Shown: positions 12,174-26,086 of the stretch, in pieces
Layout: each line of letters begins with the position of its first letter
Position numbering within the stretch: position 1 is the first letter of the stretch
NCBI GenBank assembly: GCA_949752795.1
Contig: CATKHW010000359.1
Coordinates: forward strand, 372,001-436,000
Length of the DNA stretch: 64,000 bases
Source: Hyperoodon ampullatus
Lineage: Eukaryota > Chordata > Mammalia > Artiodactyla > Ziphiidae
Direction: 5' to 3'
Position numbers and translations under genes: made by a program
The notes under the pieces: model-generated
Database searches by the model: none
What the model saw: only the letters and a program-made list of their open reading frames with translations
Told to the model about the DNA's origin: nothing

Positions 12174-13912
12174 CAGGGTCTCTGATGAAACCTGAAATGA
12201 CCCTATCTACAATGACAGCTGGATGTGGCATAAGGCTGGACACTTGGGACTGAGAGGATTGGTGAGATTGGGTGAGCAAATGCAGACCCTTTAAAGCAAT
12301 AATGCATGGCACACATTCCATGTGTCCCACCTCTCCAGGTTGCAGGGAATATTACTACAGATATAACATGTACGGGAATCCTAGAGAACGGACACACTGT
12401 GAATACGAAAGGTTTCTAAAACTCAACGAATAGTCCCTCTCCTGGTGCTCCGGTTTGACTTTCCATCTGCTTTATTATCAACCTCCCAACTTGGAGAGAC
12501 AGCCCCTTTAACCTCCTGGTTCGCACAGGTTGCCAATTTGGCAGAGGATGAAAGGGAAGAGGGAGAACCAATGAGAGAGTAGCTGTTAGGCATTTGGACG
12601 GGCACATATCACTGTAATTTCCCGGCAGGAAGAAGAATTAACCAAAGTCTCAGCCACCCACCGGGAATCAGTATAGATCCTGAACCAAAATTTTGGACTT
12701 GCGGTCAGCTCACCAAAAACGAGTTGAAAAATGGAGCTCAGGGGCACAGCAATTCACAAACTGGCCGAGTAATAAAGGACAACTATCGTCCAAAAATCTG
12801 TTGAGGGAAGGCAACGAGGCGGACTTGAAAGCGAGGCAGAATAGCAGGAAACAGATTTCAAGAGGTACGTTGGAATCGCCTTTAAAGCACAGGAAGAGGG
12901 GCACAACTTCGGCAATGATGCACTTGGCCAAAAAGGGCGTATGCGTTTTCTCCTGAATATATTCAGGAGAAAACGCATACGCCCTTTTTGGCCAAGCAAG
13001 CAAGCGGGCAATGCAAATCTGCACTACAAAGAAGTATCACTTCCCACCGGTCAAAAGGGACATCCACAAAATGTGTAAAAACCAGAAAGGCAAGACAGGC
13101 CCTGGAGAACAGGGTGCCTTGTTATGCTGATGGGCGGGATGTAAATTGCCAACTGCCTCTCTGGAGGAGTGCATTGTGTTCCCTAAAACAAGTAAACAAC
13201 AGAGCTACAGAGCCAAGGGCACTTCCAGTCTAGGGAATATACCTTGGGAAAACTGAAAATCAAAAAGACACAGCCACCCCAAAATTTAGGGCTGCACTGC
13301 TTACAAGGACCTCAACTTGGGTACACATTAAATATCCCAGGAAATATAAAAATGGTTCAAAAAATTGTGGTACTTACGTACGATGGAATATCCCTCAGCC
13401 ATGAAATCAATGTCATAAGACCAGTAGCAGCAAAATGGGTGGATTCAGGTACGATGATTCTAAGTGAAATAAGTCACACAGAAAAAGAAACTTATCGTAA
13501 GATATCACTTATGAAGATCCTGTAAACATGGCTACACTTGAACTGAGTTAGGAAAGAGAACAGTGTCTCACATTTAGAAAACACTCTTATGCCTGCTTAA
13601 GGGGGAAGGAGAGGTGGGGTGATGCATAAAACCAGAGTTTGATATAAGCACAGGTACCGTTCCAAAAACCAACTATGGAATAGACAAGACCTACACCTTC
13701 CTCAGTGAAAGGGACTCAAAACCCCATATTTCCCGCAGAGGAATATATCTGACTAGTAAGAATCTTAAAACCTATGTATTGATATGTCTCCGTAAGGGAA
13801 TCAAGTGTGTCTAGACTGGGATAAATATGGCAGCGAGAATCAGCTCAAACCCACTATAAAAAGGAATTTCAAAAATAAAACAAAAAAACTGGGAAATTCT
13901 TTACAATTCCTT
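12174..13912. repeat. Satellite unit M8 (near-duplicate of M7)
   Basis: 1,739 bp. Palindrome 12923-12996 is perfect. L1 half 13010-13888. It shares every M7 marker I checked. It differs at gtgctccgg (M7 gtgctctgg) and at catccacaa (M7 catccgcaa). Confidence 0.95.
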
Positions 13913-15652
13913 CAGGGTCTCTGATGAAACCTGAAATGACCCTATCTACAATGACAGCTGGATGTGGCATAAGGCTGGACACTTGGGACTGAGAGGATTG
14001 GTGAGATTGGGTGAGCAAATGCAGACCCTTTAAAGCAATAATGCATGGCACACATTCCATGGGTCCCAACTCTCCAGGTTGAAGGGAATATTACTACAGA
14101 TATAACATGTACGGGAATCCTAGAGAACGGACACACTGTGAATACGAAAGGTTTCTAAAACTCAACGAATAGTCCCTCTCCTGGTGCTCCGGTTTGACTT
14201 TCCATCTGCTTTATTATCAACCTCCCAACTTGGAGAGACAGCCCCTTTAACCTCCTGGTTCGCACAGGTTGCCAATTTGGCAGAGGATGAAAGGGAAGAG
14301 GGAGAACCAATGAGAGAGTAGCTGTTAGGCATTTGGACGGGCACATATCACTGTAATTTCCCGGCAGGAAGAAGAATTAACCAAAGTCTCAGCCACCCAC
14401 CGGGAATCAGTATAGATCCAGAACCAAAATTTTGGACTTGCGGTCAGCTCACCAAAAACGAGTTGAAAAATGGAGCTCAGGGGCACAGCAATTCACAAAC
14501 TGGCCGAGTAATAAAGGACAACTATCGTCCAAAAATCTGTTGAGGGAAGGCAACGAGGCGGACTTGAAAGCGAGGCAGAATAGCAGGAAACAGATTTCAA
14601 GAGGTACGTTGGAATCGCCTTTAAAGCACAGGAAGAGGGGCACAACTTCCACAATGATGCACTTGGCCAAAAAGGGCGTATGCGTTTTCTCCTGAATATA
14701 TTCAGGAGAAAACGCATACGTCCTTTTTGGCCAAGCAAGCAAGTGGGCAATGCAAATCTGCACTACAAAGAAGTATCACTTCCCACCGGTCAAAAGGGAC
14801 ATCCACAAAATGTGTAAAAACCAGAAAAGCAAGACAGGCCCTGGAGAACAGGGAGCCTTGTTATGCTGATGGGCGGGATGTAAATTGCCAACTGCCTCTC
14901 TGGAGGAGTGCATTGTGTTCCCTAAAACTAGTAAACAACAGAGCTACAGAGCCAAGGGCACTTCCAGTCTAGGGAATATACCTGGGAAAAACTGAAAATC
15001 AATAAGACAGAGCCACCCCAAAATTTAGGGCTGCACTGCTTACAAGGACCTCAACTTGGGTACACCTTAAATATCCCAGGAAATATAAAATTGGTTCAAA
15101 AAATTGTGGTACTTACGTACGATGGAATATCCCTCAGCCATGAAATCAATGTCATAAGACCAGTAGCAGCAAAATGGGTGGATTCAGGTACGATGATTCT
15201 AAGTGAAATAAGTCACACAGAAAAAGAAACTTATCATAAGATATCACTTATGAAGATCCTGTAAACATGGCTACACTTGAACTGAGTTAGGAAAGAGAAC
15301 AGTGTCTCACATTTAGAAAACACTCTTATGCCTGCTTAAGGGGGAAGGAGAGGTGGGGTGATGCATAAAACCAGAGTTTGATATAAGCACAGGTACCGTT
15401 CCAAAAACCAACTATGGAATAGACAAGACCTACAACTTCCTCAGTGAAAGGGACTCAAAACCCCATATTTCCCGCAGAGGAATATATCTGACTAGTAAGA
15501 ATCTTAAAACCTATGTATTGATATGTCTCCGTAAGGGAATCAAGTGTGTCTAGACTGGCACAAACATGGCAGCGAGAATCAGCTCAAACCCACTATAAAA
15601 AGGAATTTCAAAAACAAAATAAAAAAAACTGGGAAATTCTTTACAATTCCTT
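13913..15652. repeat. Satellite unit M9 (C type, one-base insertion)
   Basis: 1,740 bp. Palindrome 14662-14735 has one right-arm change (T at 14721), the same position as one of the two M6 changes. L1 half 14749-15628. C-type markers as in M6, plus gatccagaacc (shared with M12). Confidence 0.95.
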
Positions 15653-17391
15653 CAGGGTCTCTGATGAAACCTGAAATGACCCTATCTACAATGACAGCTG
15701 GATGTGGCATAAGGCTGGTCACTTGGGACTGAGAGGATTGGTGAGATTGGGTGAGCAAATGCAGACCCTTTAAAGCAATAATGCATGGCACACATTCCAT
15801 GTGTCCCAACTCTCCAGGTTTCAGGGAATATTACTACAGATATAACATGTACGGGAATCCTAGAGAACGGACACACTGTGAATACGAAAGGTTTCTAAAA
15901 CTCAACGAATAGTCCCTCTCCTGGTGCTCCGGTTTGACTTTCCATCTGCTTTATTATCAACCTCCCAACTTGGAGAGACAGCCCCTTTAACCTCCTGGTT
16001 CGCACAGGTTGCCAATTTGGCAGAGGATGAAAGGGAAGAGGGAGGACCAATGAGAGAGTAGCTGTTAGGCATTTGGACGGGCACATATCACTGTAATTTC
16101 CAGGCAGGAAGAAGAATTAACCAAAGTCTCAGCCACCCACCGGGAATCAGTATAGATCCTGAACCAAAATTTTGGACTTGCGGTCAGCTCACCAAAAACG
16201 AGTTGAAAAATGGAGCTCAGGGGCACAGCAATTCACAAAGTGGCCGAGTAATAAAGGACAACTATCGTCCAAAAATCTGTTGAGGGAAGGCAACGAGGCG
16301 GACTTGAAAGCGAGGCAGAATAGCAGGAAACAGATTTCCAGAGGTACGTTGGAATCGCCTTTAAAGCACAGGAAGAGGGGCACAACTTCGACAATGATGC
16401 ACTTGGCCAAAAAGGGCGTATGCGTTTTCTCCTGAATATATTCAGGAGAAAACGCATACGCCCTTTTTGGCCAAGCAAGCAAGCGGGCAATGCAAATCTG
16501 CACTACAAAGAAGTATCACTTCCCACCGGTCAAAAGGGACATCCACAAAATGTGTAAAAACCAGAAAGGCAAGACAGGCCCTGGAGAACAGGGAGCCTTG
16601 TTATGCTGATGGGCGGGATGTAAATTGCCAACTGCCTCTCTGGAGGAGTGCATTGTGTTCCCTAAAACAAGTAAACAACAGAGCTACAGAGCCAAGGGCA
16701 TTTCCAGTCTAGGGAATATACCTTGGGAAAACTGAAAATCAAAAAGACACAGCCACCCCAAAATTTAGGGCTGCACTGCTTACAAGGACCTCAACTTGGG
16801 TACACCTTAAATATCCCAGGAAATATAAAAATGGTTCAAAAAATTGTGGTACTTACGTACGATGGAATATCCCTCAGCCATGAAATCAATGTCATAAGAC
16901 CAGTAGCAGCAAAATGGGTGGATTCAGGTACGATGATTCTAAGTGAAATAAGTCACACAGAAAAAGAAACTTATCATAAGATATCACTTATGAAGATCCT
17001 GTAAACATGGCTACACTTGAACTGAGTTAGGAAAGAGGACAGTGTCTCACATTTAGAAAACACTCTTATGCCTGCTTAAGGGGGAAGGAGAGGTGGGGTG
17101 ATGCATAAAACCAGAGTTTGCTATAAGCACAGGCACCGTTCCAAAAACCAACTATGGAATAGACAAGACCTACACCTTCCTCAGTGAAAGGGACTCAAAA
17201 CCCCATATTTCCCGCAGAGGAATATATCTGACTAGTAAGAATCTTAAAACCTATGTATTGATATGTCTCCGTAAGGGAATCAAGTGTGTCTAGACTGGGA
17301 TAAATATGGCAGGGAGAATCAGCTCAAACCCACTATAAAAAGGAATTTCAAAAATAAAACAAAAAAACTGGGAAATTCTTTACAATTCCTT
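15653..17391. repeat. Satellite unit M10
   Basis: 1,739 bp. Palindrome 16402-16475 is perfect. L1 half 16489-17367. Variants: caggtttcaggg, cacaaagtggccg (as M3), gggcatttccag (as M13), gtttgctataagcacaggcac (as M15). Confidence 0.95.
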
Positions 17392-19130
17392 CAGGGTCTC
17401 TGATGAAACCTGAAATGACCCTATCTACAATGACAGCTGGATGTGGCATAAGGCTGGACACTTGGGACTGAGAGGATTGGTGAGATTGGGTGAGCAAATG
17501 CAGACCCTTTAAAGCAATAATGCATGGCACACATTCCATGGGTCCCAACTCTCCAGGTTGAAGGGAATATTACTACAGATATAACATGTACGGGAATCCT
17601 AGAGAACGGACACACTGTGAATACGAAAGGTTTCTAAAACTCAACGAATAGTCCCTCTCCTGGTGCTCCAGTTTGACTTTCCATCTGCTTTATTATCAAC
17701 CTCCCAACTTGGAGAGACAGCCCCTTTAACCTCCTGGTTCGCACAGGTTGCCAATTTGGCAGAGGATGAAAGGGAAGAGGGAGAACCAATGAGAGAGTAG
17801 CTGTTAGGCATTTGGACGGGCACATATCACTGTAATTTCCAGGCAGGAAGAAGAATTAACCAAAGTCTCAGCCACCCACCGGGAATCAGTATAGATCCTG
17901 AACCAAAATTTTGGACTTGCGGTCAGCTCACCAAAAACGAGTTGAAAAATGGAGCTCAGGGGCACAGCAATTCACAAACTGGCCGAGTAATAAAGGACAA
18001 CTATCGTCCAAAAATCTGTTGAGGGAAGGCAACGAGGCGGACTTCAAAGCGTGGCAGAATAGCAGGAAACAGATTTCAAGAGGTACGTTGGAATCGCCTT
18101 TAAAGCACAGGAAGAGGGGCACAACTTCGACAATGATGCACTTGGCCAAAAAGGGCGTATGCGTTTTCTCCTGAATATATTCAGGAGAAAACGCATACGC
18201 CCTTTTTGGCCAAGCAAGCAAGCGGGCAATGCAAATCTGCACTACAAAGAAGTATCACTTCCCACCGGTCAAAAGGAACATCCACAAAATGTGTAAAAAC
18301 CAGAAAGGCAAGACAGGCCCTGGAGAACAGGGAGCCTTGTTATGCTGATGGGCGGGATGTAAATTGCCAACTGCCTCTCTGGAGGAGTGCATTGTGTTCC
18401 CTAAAACAAGTAAACAACAGAGCTACAGAGCCTAGGGCACTTCCAGTCTAGGGAATATACCTTGGGAAAACTGAAAATCAAAAAGACACAGCCACCCCAA
18501 AATTTAGGGCTGCACTGCTTACAAGGACCTCAACTTGGGTACACCTTAAATATCCCAGGAAATATAAAAATGGTTCAAAAAATTGTGGTACTTACGTACG
18601 ATGGAATATCCCTCAGCCATGAAATCAATGTCATAAGACCAGTAGCAGCAAAATGGGTGGATTCAGGTACGATGATTCTAAGTGAAATAAGTCACACAGA
18701 AAAAGAAACTTATCGTAAGATATCACTTATGAAGATCCTGTAAACATGGCTACACTTGAACTGAGTTAGGAAAGAGAACAGTGTCTCACATTTAGAAAAC
18801 ACTCTTATGCCTGCTTAAGGGGGAAGGAGAGGTGGGGTGATGCATAAAACCAGAGTTTGATATAAGCACAGGTACCGTTCCAAAAACCAACTATGGAATA
18901 GACAAGACCTACACCTTCCTCAGTGAAAGGGACTCAAAACCCCATATTTCCCGCAGAGGAATATATCTGACTAGTAAGAATCTTAAAACCTATGTATTGA
19001 TATGTCTCCGTAAGGGAATCAAGTGTGTCTAGACTGGGATAAATATGGCAGCGAGAATCAGCTCAAACCCACTATAAAAAGGAATTTCAAAAATAAAACA
19101 AAAAAACTGGGAAATTCTTTACAATTCCTT
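17392..19130. repeat. Satellite unit M11
   Basis: 1,739 bp. Palindrome 18141-18214 is perfect. L1 half 18228-19106. Variants: acttcaaagcgtggcag (as M16 and M17), gagcctagggcac (as M14), cttatcgtaag. Confidence 0.95.
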
Positions 19131-20869
19131 CAGGGTCTCTGATGAAACCTGAAATGACCCTATCTACAATGACAGCTGGATGTGGCATAAGGCTGGACAC
19201 TTGGGACTGAGAGGATTGGTGAGATTGGGTGAGCAAATGCAGACCCTTTAAAGCAATAATGCATGGCACACATTCCATGGGTCCCAACTCTCCAGGTTGA
19301 AGGGAATATTACTACAGATATAACATGTACGGGAATCCTAGAGAACGGACACACTGTGAATACGAAAGGTTTCTAAAACTCAACGAATAGTCCCTCTCCT
19401 GGTGCTCCGGTTTGACTTTCCATCTGCTTTATTATCAACCTCCCAACTTGGAGAGACAGCCCCTTTAACCTCCTGGTTCGCACAGGTTGCCAATTTGGCA
19501 GAGGATGAAAGGGAAGAGGGAGAACCAATGAGAGAGTAGCTGTTAGGCATTTGGACGGGCACATATCACTGTAATTTCCCGGCAGGAAGAAGAATTAACC
19601 AAAGTCTCAGCCACCCACCGGGAATCAGTATAGATCCAGAACCAAAATTTTGGACTTGCGGTCAGCTCACCAAAAACGAGTTGAAAAATGGAGCTCAGGG
19701 GCACAGCAATTCACAAACGGGCCGAGTAATAAAGGACAACTATCGTCCAAAAATCTGTTGAGGGAAGGCAACGAGGTGGACTTGAAAGCGAGGCAGAATA
19801 GCAGGAAACAGATTTCAAGAGGTACGTTGGAATCGCCTTTAAAGCACAGGAAGAGGGGCACAACTTCGACAATGATGCACTTGGCCAAAAAGGGCGTATG
19901 CGTTTTCTCCTGAATATATTCAGGAGAAAACGCATACGCCCTTTTTGGCCAAGCAAGCAAGCGGGCAATGAAAATCTGCACTACAAAGAAGTATCACTTC
20001 CCACCGGTCAAAAGGGACATCCACAAAATGTGTAAAAACCAGAAAGGCAAGACAGGCCCTGGAGAACAGGGAGCCTTGTTATGCTGATGGGCGGGATGTA
20101 AATTGCCAACTGCCTCTCTGGAGGAGTGCATTGTGTTCCCTAAAACAAGTAAACAACAGAGCTACAGAGCCAAGGGCACTTCCAGTCTAGGGAATATACC
20201 TGGGAAAAACTGAAAATCAATAAGACAGAGCCACCCCAAAATTTAGGGCTGCACTGCTTACAAGGACCTCAACTTGGGTACACCTTAAATATCCCAGGAA
20301 ATATAAAAATGGTTCAAAAAATTGTGGTACTTACGTACGATGGAATATCCCTCAGCCATGAAATCAATGTCATAAGACCAGTAGCAGCAAAATGGGTGGA
20401 TTCAGGTACGATGATTCTAAGTGAAATAAGTCACACAGAAAAAGAAACTTATCATAAGATAACACTTATGAAGATCCTGTAAACATGGCTACACTTGAAC
20501 TGAGTTAGGAAAGAGAACAGTGTCTCACATTTAGAAAACACTCTTATGCCTGCTTAAGGGGGAAGGAGAGGTGGGGTGATGCATAAAACCAGAGTTTGAT
20601 ATAAGCACAGGTACCGTTCCAAAAACCAACTATGGAATAGACAAGACCTACACCTTCCTCAGTGAAAGGGACTCAAAACCCCATATTTCCCGCAGAGGAA
20701 TATATCTGACTAGTAAGAATCTTAAAACCTATGTATTGATATGTCTCCGTAAGGGAATCAAGTGTGTCTAGACTGGGATAAATATGGCAGCGAGAATCAG
20801 CTCAAACCCACTATAAAAAGGAATTTCAAAAATAAAACAAAAAAACTGGGAAATTCTTTACAATTCCTT
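19131..20869. repeat. Satellite unit M12 (chimera of C type and standard type)
   Basis: 1,739 bp. Palindrome 19880-19953 is perfect. L1 half 19967-20845. It carries C-type sequence up to 20228 (tacctgggaaaaactg at 20197, caataagacagag) and standard sequence from 20309 on (aaaaatggttc, gggataaatatgg). Confidence 0.95.
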
Positions 20870-22608
20870 CAGGGTCTCTGATGAAACCTGAAATGACCCT
20901 ATCTACAATGACAGCTGGATGTGGCATAAGGCTGGACACTTGGGACTGAGAGGATTGGTGAGATTGGGTGAGCAAATGCAGACCCTTTAAAGCAATAATG
21001 CATGGCACACATTCCATGGGTCCCAACTCTCCAGGTTGAAGGGAATATTACTACAGATATAACATGTACGGGAATCCTAGAGAACGGACACACTGTGAAT
21101 ACGAAAGGTTTCTAAAACTCAACGAATAGTCCCTCTCCTGGTGCTCCAGTTTGACTTTCCATCTGCTTTATTATCAACCTCCCAACTTGGAGAGACAGCC
21201 CCTTTAACCTCCTGGTTCGCACAGGTTGCCAATTTGGCAGAGGATGAAAGGGAAGAGGGAGAACCAATGAGAGAGTAGCTGTTAGGCATTTGGACGGGCA
21301 CATATCACTGTAATTTCCCGGCAGGAAGAAGAATTAACCAAAGTCTCAGCCACCCACCGGGAATCAGTATAGATCCTGAACCAAAATTTTGGACTTGCGG
21401 TCAGCTCACCAAAAACGAGTTGAAAAATGGAGCTCAGGGGCACAGCAATTCACAAACTGGCCGAGTAATAAAGGACAACTATCGTCCAAAAATCTGTTGA
21501 GGGAAGGCAACGAGGCGGACTTGAAAGCGAGGCAGAATAGCAGGAAACAGATTCCAAGAGGTACATTGGAATCGCCTTTAAAACACAGGAAGAGGGGCAC
21601 AACTTCGACAATGATGAACTTGGCCAAAAAGGGCGTATGCGTTTTCTCCTGAATATATTCAGGAGAAAACGCATACGCCCTTTTTGGCCAAGCAAGCAAG
21701 CGGGCAATGCAAATCTGCACTACAAAGAAGTATCACTTCCCACCGGTCAAAAGGGACATCCACAAAATGTGTAAAAACCAGAAAGGCAAGACAGGCCCTG
21801 GAGAACAGGGAGCCTTGTTATGCTGATGGGCGGGATGTAAATTGCCAACTGCCTCTCTGGAGGAGTGCATTGTGTTCCCTAAAACAAGTAAACAACAGAG
21901 CTACAGAGCCAAGGGCATTTCCAGTCTAGGGAATATACCTTGGGAAAACTGAAAATCAAAAAGACACAGCCACCCCAAAATTTAGGGCTGCACTGCTTAC
22001 AAGGACCTCAACTTGGGTACACCTTAAATATCCCAGGAAATATAAAAATGGTTCAAAAAATTGTGGTACTTACGTACGATGGAATATCCCTCAGCCATGA
22101 AATCAATGTCATAAGACCAGTAGCAGCAAAATGGGTGGATTCAGGTACGATGATTCTAAGTGAAATAAGTCACACAGAAAAAGAAACTTATCATAACATA
22201 TCACTTATGAAGATCCTGTAAACATGGCTACACTTGAACTGAGTTAGGAAAGAGAACAGTGTCTCACATTTAGAAAACACTCTTATGCCTGCTTAAGGGG
22301 GAAGGAGAGGTGGGGTGATGCATAAAACCAGAGTTTGATATAAGCACAGGTACCGTTCCAAAAACCAACTATGGAATAGACAAGACCTACACCTTCCTCA
22401 GTGAAAGGGACTCAAAACCCCATATTTCCCGCAGAGGAATATATCTGACTAGTAAGAATCTTAAAACCTATGTATTGATATGTCTCCGTAAGGGAATCAA
22501 GTGTGTCTAGACTGGGATAAATATGGCAGCGAGAATCAGCTCAAACCCACTATAAAAAGGAATTTCAAAAATAAAACAAAAAAACTGGGAAATTCTTTAC
22601 AATTCCTT
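20870..22608. repeat. Satellite unit M13
   Basis: 1,739 bp. Palindrome 21619-21692 is perfect. L1 half 21706-22584. Variants: ctccagtttg, cagattccaagag, gatgaacttgg, gggcatttccag (as M10), cataacatatc. Confidence 0.95.
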
Positions 22609-24347
22609 CAGGGTCTCTGATGAAACCTGAAATGACCCTATCTACAATGACAGCTGGATGTGGCATAAGGCTGGACACTTGGGACTGAGAGGATTGGTGA
22701 GATTGGGTGAGCAAATGCAGACCCTTTAAAGCAATAATGCATGGCACACATTCCATGGGTCCCAACTCTCCAGGTTGAAGGGAATATTACTACAGATATA
22801 ACATGTACAGGAATCCTAGAGAACGGACACACTGTGAATACGAAAGGTTTCTAAAACTCAACGAATAGTCCCTCTCCTGGTGCTCCGGTTTGACTTTCCA
22901 TCTGCTTTATTATCAACCTCCCAACTTGGAGAGACAGCCCCTTTAACCTCCTGGTTCGCACAGGTTGCCAATTTGGCAGAGGATGAAAGGGAAGAGGGAG
23001 AACCAATGAGAGAGTAGCTGTTAGGCATTTGGACGGGCACATATCACTGTAATTTCCCGGCAGGAAGAAGAATTAGCCAAAGTCTCAGCCACCCACCGGG
23101 AATCAGTATAGATCCTGAACCAAAATTTTGGACTTGCGGTCAGCTCACCAAAAACGAGTTGAAAAATGGAGCTGAGGGGCACAGCAATACACAAACTGGC
23201 CGAGTTATAAAGGACAACTATCGTCCAAAATTCTGTTGAGGGAAGGCAACGAAGCGGATTTGAAAGCGAGGCAGAATAGCAGGAAACAGATTTCCAGAGT
23301 TACGTTGGAATCGCCTTTAAAGCACAGGAAGAGGGGCACAACTTCGACAATGATGCACTTGGCCAAAAAGGGCGTATGCGTTTTCTCCTGAATATATTCA
23401 GGAGAAAACGCATACGCCCTTTTTGGCCAAGCAAGCAAGCGGGCAATGCAAATCTGCACTACAAAGAAGTATCACTTCCCACCGGTCAAAAGGGACATCC
23501 ACAAAATGTGTAAAAACCAGAAAGGCAAGACAGGCCCTGGAGAACAGGGAGCCTTGTTATGCTGATGGGCGGGATGTAAATTGCCAACTGCCTCTCTGGA
23601 GGAGTGCATTGTGTTCCTTAAAACAAGTAAACAACAGAGCTACAGAGCCTAGGGCACTTCCAGTCTAGGGAATATACCTTGGGAAAACTGAAAATCAAAA
23701 AGACACAGCCACCCCAAAATTTAGGGCTGCACTGCTTACAAGGACCTCAACTTGGGTACACCTTAAATATCCCAGGAAATATAAAAATGGTTCAAAAAAT
23801 TGTGGTACTTACGTACGATGGAATATCCCTCAGCCATGAAATCAATGTCATAAGACCAGTAGCAGCAAAATGGGTGGATTCAGGTACGATGATTCTAAGT
23901 GAAATAAGTCACACAGAAAAAGAAACTTATCGTAAGATATCACTTATGAAGATCCTGTAAACATGGCTACACTTGAACTGAGTTAGGAAAGAGAACAGTG
24001 TCTCACATTTAGAAAACACTCTTATGCCTGCTTAAGGGGGAAGGAGAGGTGGGGTGATGCATAAAACCAGAGTTTGATATAAGCACAGGTACCGTTCCAA
24101 AAAACAACTATGGAATAGACAAGACCTACACCTTCCTCAGTGAAAGGGACTCAAAACCCCATATTTCCCGCAGAGGAATATATCTGACTAGTAAGAATCT
24201 TAAAACCTATGTATTGATATGTCTCCGTAAGGGAATCAAGGGTGTCTAGACTGGGATAAATATGGCAGCGAGAATCAGCTCAAACCCACTATAAAAAGGA
24301 ATTTCAAAAATAAAACAAAAAAACTGGGAAATTCTTTACAATTCCTT
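22609..24347. repeat. Satellite unit M14 (early B-type markers)
   Basis: 1,739 bp. Palindrome 23358-23431 is perfect. L1 half 23445-24323. It combines B-type markers (attagccaaag, gagctgagg, gagttataaagg) with gagcctagggcac of M11. This suggests a mosaic or an ancestral B unit. Confidence 0.95.
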
Positions 24348-26086
24348 CAGGGTCTCTGATGAAACCTGAAATGACCCTATCTACAATGACAGCTGGATGT
24401 GGCATAAGGCTGGACACTTGGGACTGAGAGGATTGGTGAGATTGGGTGAGCAAATGCAGACCCTTTAAAGCAATAATGCATGGCACACATTCCATGGGTC
24501 CCAACTCTCCAGGTTGAAGGGAATATTACTACAGATATAACATGTACGGGAATCCTAGAGAACGGACACACTGTGAATACGAAAGGTTTCTAAAACTCAA
24601 CGAATAGTCCCTCTCCTGGTGCTCCGGTTTGACTTTCCATCTGCTTTATTATCAACCTCCCAACTTGGAGAGACAGCCCCTTTAACCTCCTGGTTCGCAC
24701 AGGTTGCCAATTTGGCAGAGGATGAAAGGGAAGAGGGAGAACCAATGAGAGAGTAGCTGTTAGGCATTTGGACGGGCACATATCACTGTAATTTCCCGGC
24801 AGGAAGAAGAATTAACCAAAGTCTCACCCACCCACCGGGAATCAGTATAGATCCTGAACCAAAATTTTGGACTTGCGGTCAGCTCACCAAAAACGAGTTG
24901 AAAAATGGAGCTCAGGGGCACAGCAATTCACAAACTGGCCGAGTAATAAAGGACAACTATCGTCCAAAAATCTGTTGAGGGAAGGCAACGAGGCGGACTT
25001 GAAAGCGAGGCAGAATAGCAGGAAACAGATTTCAAGAGGTACGTTGGAATCGCCTTTAAAGCACAGGAAGAGGGGCACAACTTCGACAATGATGCACTTG
25101 GCCAAAAAGGGCGTATGCGTTTTCTCCTGAATATATTCAGGAGAAAACGCATACGCCCTTTTTGGCCAAGCAAGCAAGCGGGCAATGCAAATCTGCACTA
25201 CAAAGAAGTATCACTTCCCACCGGTCAAAAGGGACATCCACAAAATGTGTAAAAACCAGAAAGGCAAGACAGGCCCTGGAGAACAGGGAGCCTTGTTATG
25301 CTGATGGGCGGGATGTAAATTGCCAACTGCCTCTCTGGAGGAGTGCATTGTGTTCCCTAAAACAAGTAAACAACAGAGCTACAGAGCCAAGGGCACTTCC
25401 AGTCTAGGGAATATACCTTGGGAAAACTGAAAATCAAAAAGACACAGCCACCCCAAAATTTAGGGCTGCACTGCTTACAAGGACCTCAACTTGGGTACAC
25501 CTTAAATATCCCAGGAAATATAAAAATGGTTCAAAAAATTGTGGTACTTACGTACGATGGAATATCCCTCAGCCATGAAATCAATGTCATAAGACCAGTA
25601 GCAGCAAAATGGGTGGATTCAGGTACGATGATTCTAAGTGAAATAAGTCACACAGAAAAAGAAACTTATCATAAGATATCACTTATGAAGATCCTGTAAA
25701 CATGGCTACACTTGAACTGAGTTAGGAAAGAGAACAGTGTCTCACATTTAGAAAACACTCTTATGCCTGCTTAAGGGGGAAGGAGAGGTGGGGTGATGCA
25801 TAAAACCAGAGTTTGCTATAAGCACAGGCACCGTTCCAAAAACCAACTATGGAATAGACAAGACCTACACCTTCCTCAGTGAAAGGGACTCAAAACCCCA
25901 TATTTCCCGCAGAGGAATATATCTGCCTAGTAAGAATCTTAAAACCTATGTATTGATATGTCTCCATAAGGGAATCAAGTGTGTCTAGACTGGGATAAAT
26001 ATGGCAGCGAGAATCAGCTCAAACCCACTATAAAAAGGAATTTCAAAAATAAAACAAAAAAACTGGGAAATTCTTTACAATTCCTT
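24348..26086. repeat. Satellite unit M15
   Basis: 1,739 bp. Palindrome 25097-25170 is perfect. L1 half 25184-26062. Variants: gtctcacccaccc, gtttgctataagcacaggcac (as M10), ctgcctagtaag. Confidence 0.95.

Larger units (their letters stand above)
8695..24347. repeat. Three-unit higher-order repeat region (M6-M14)
   Basis: Markers recur every third unit. tacctgggaaaaactg is at 9761, 14979 and 20197 (steps of 5,218). gatccagaacc is in M9 and M12, gggcatttccag in M10 and M13, and gagcctagggcac in M11 and M14. Third members M8, M11 and M14 all have cttatcgtaag. The pattern is imperfect and eroded. Confidence 0.7.
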
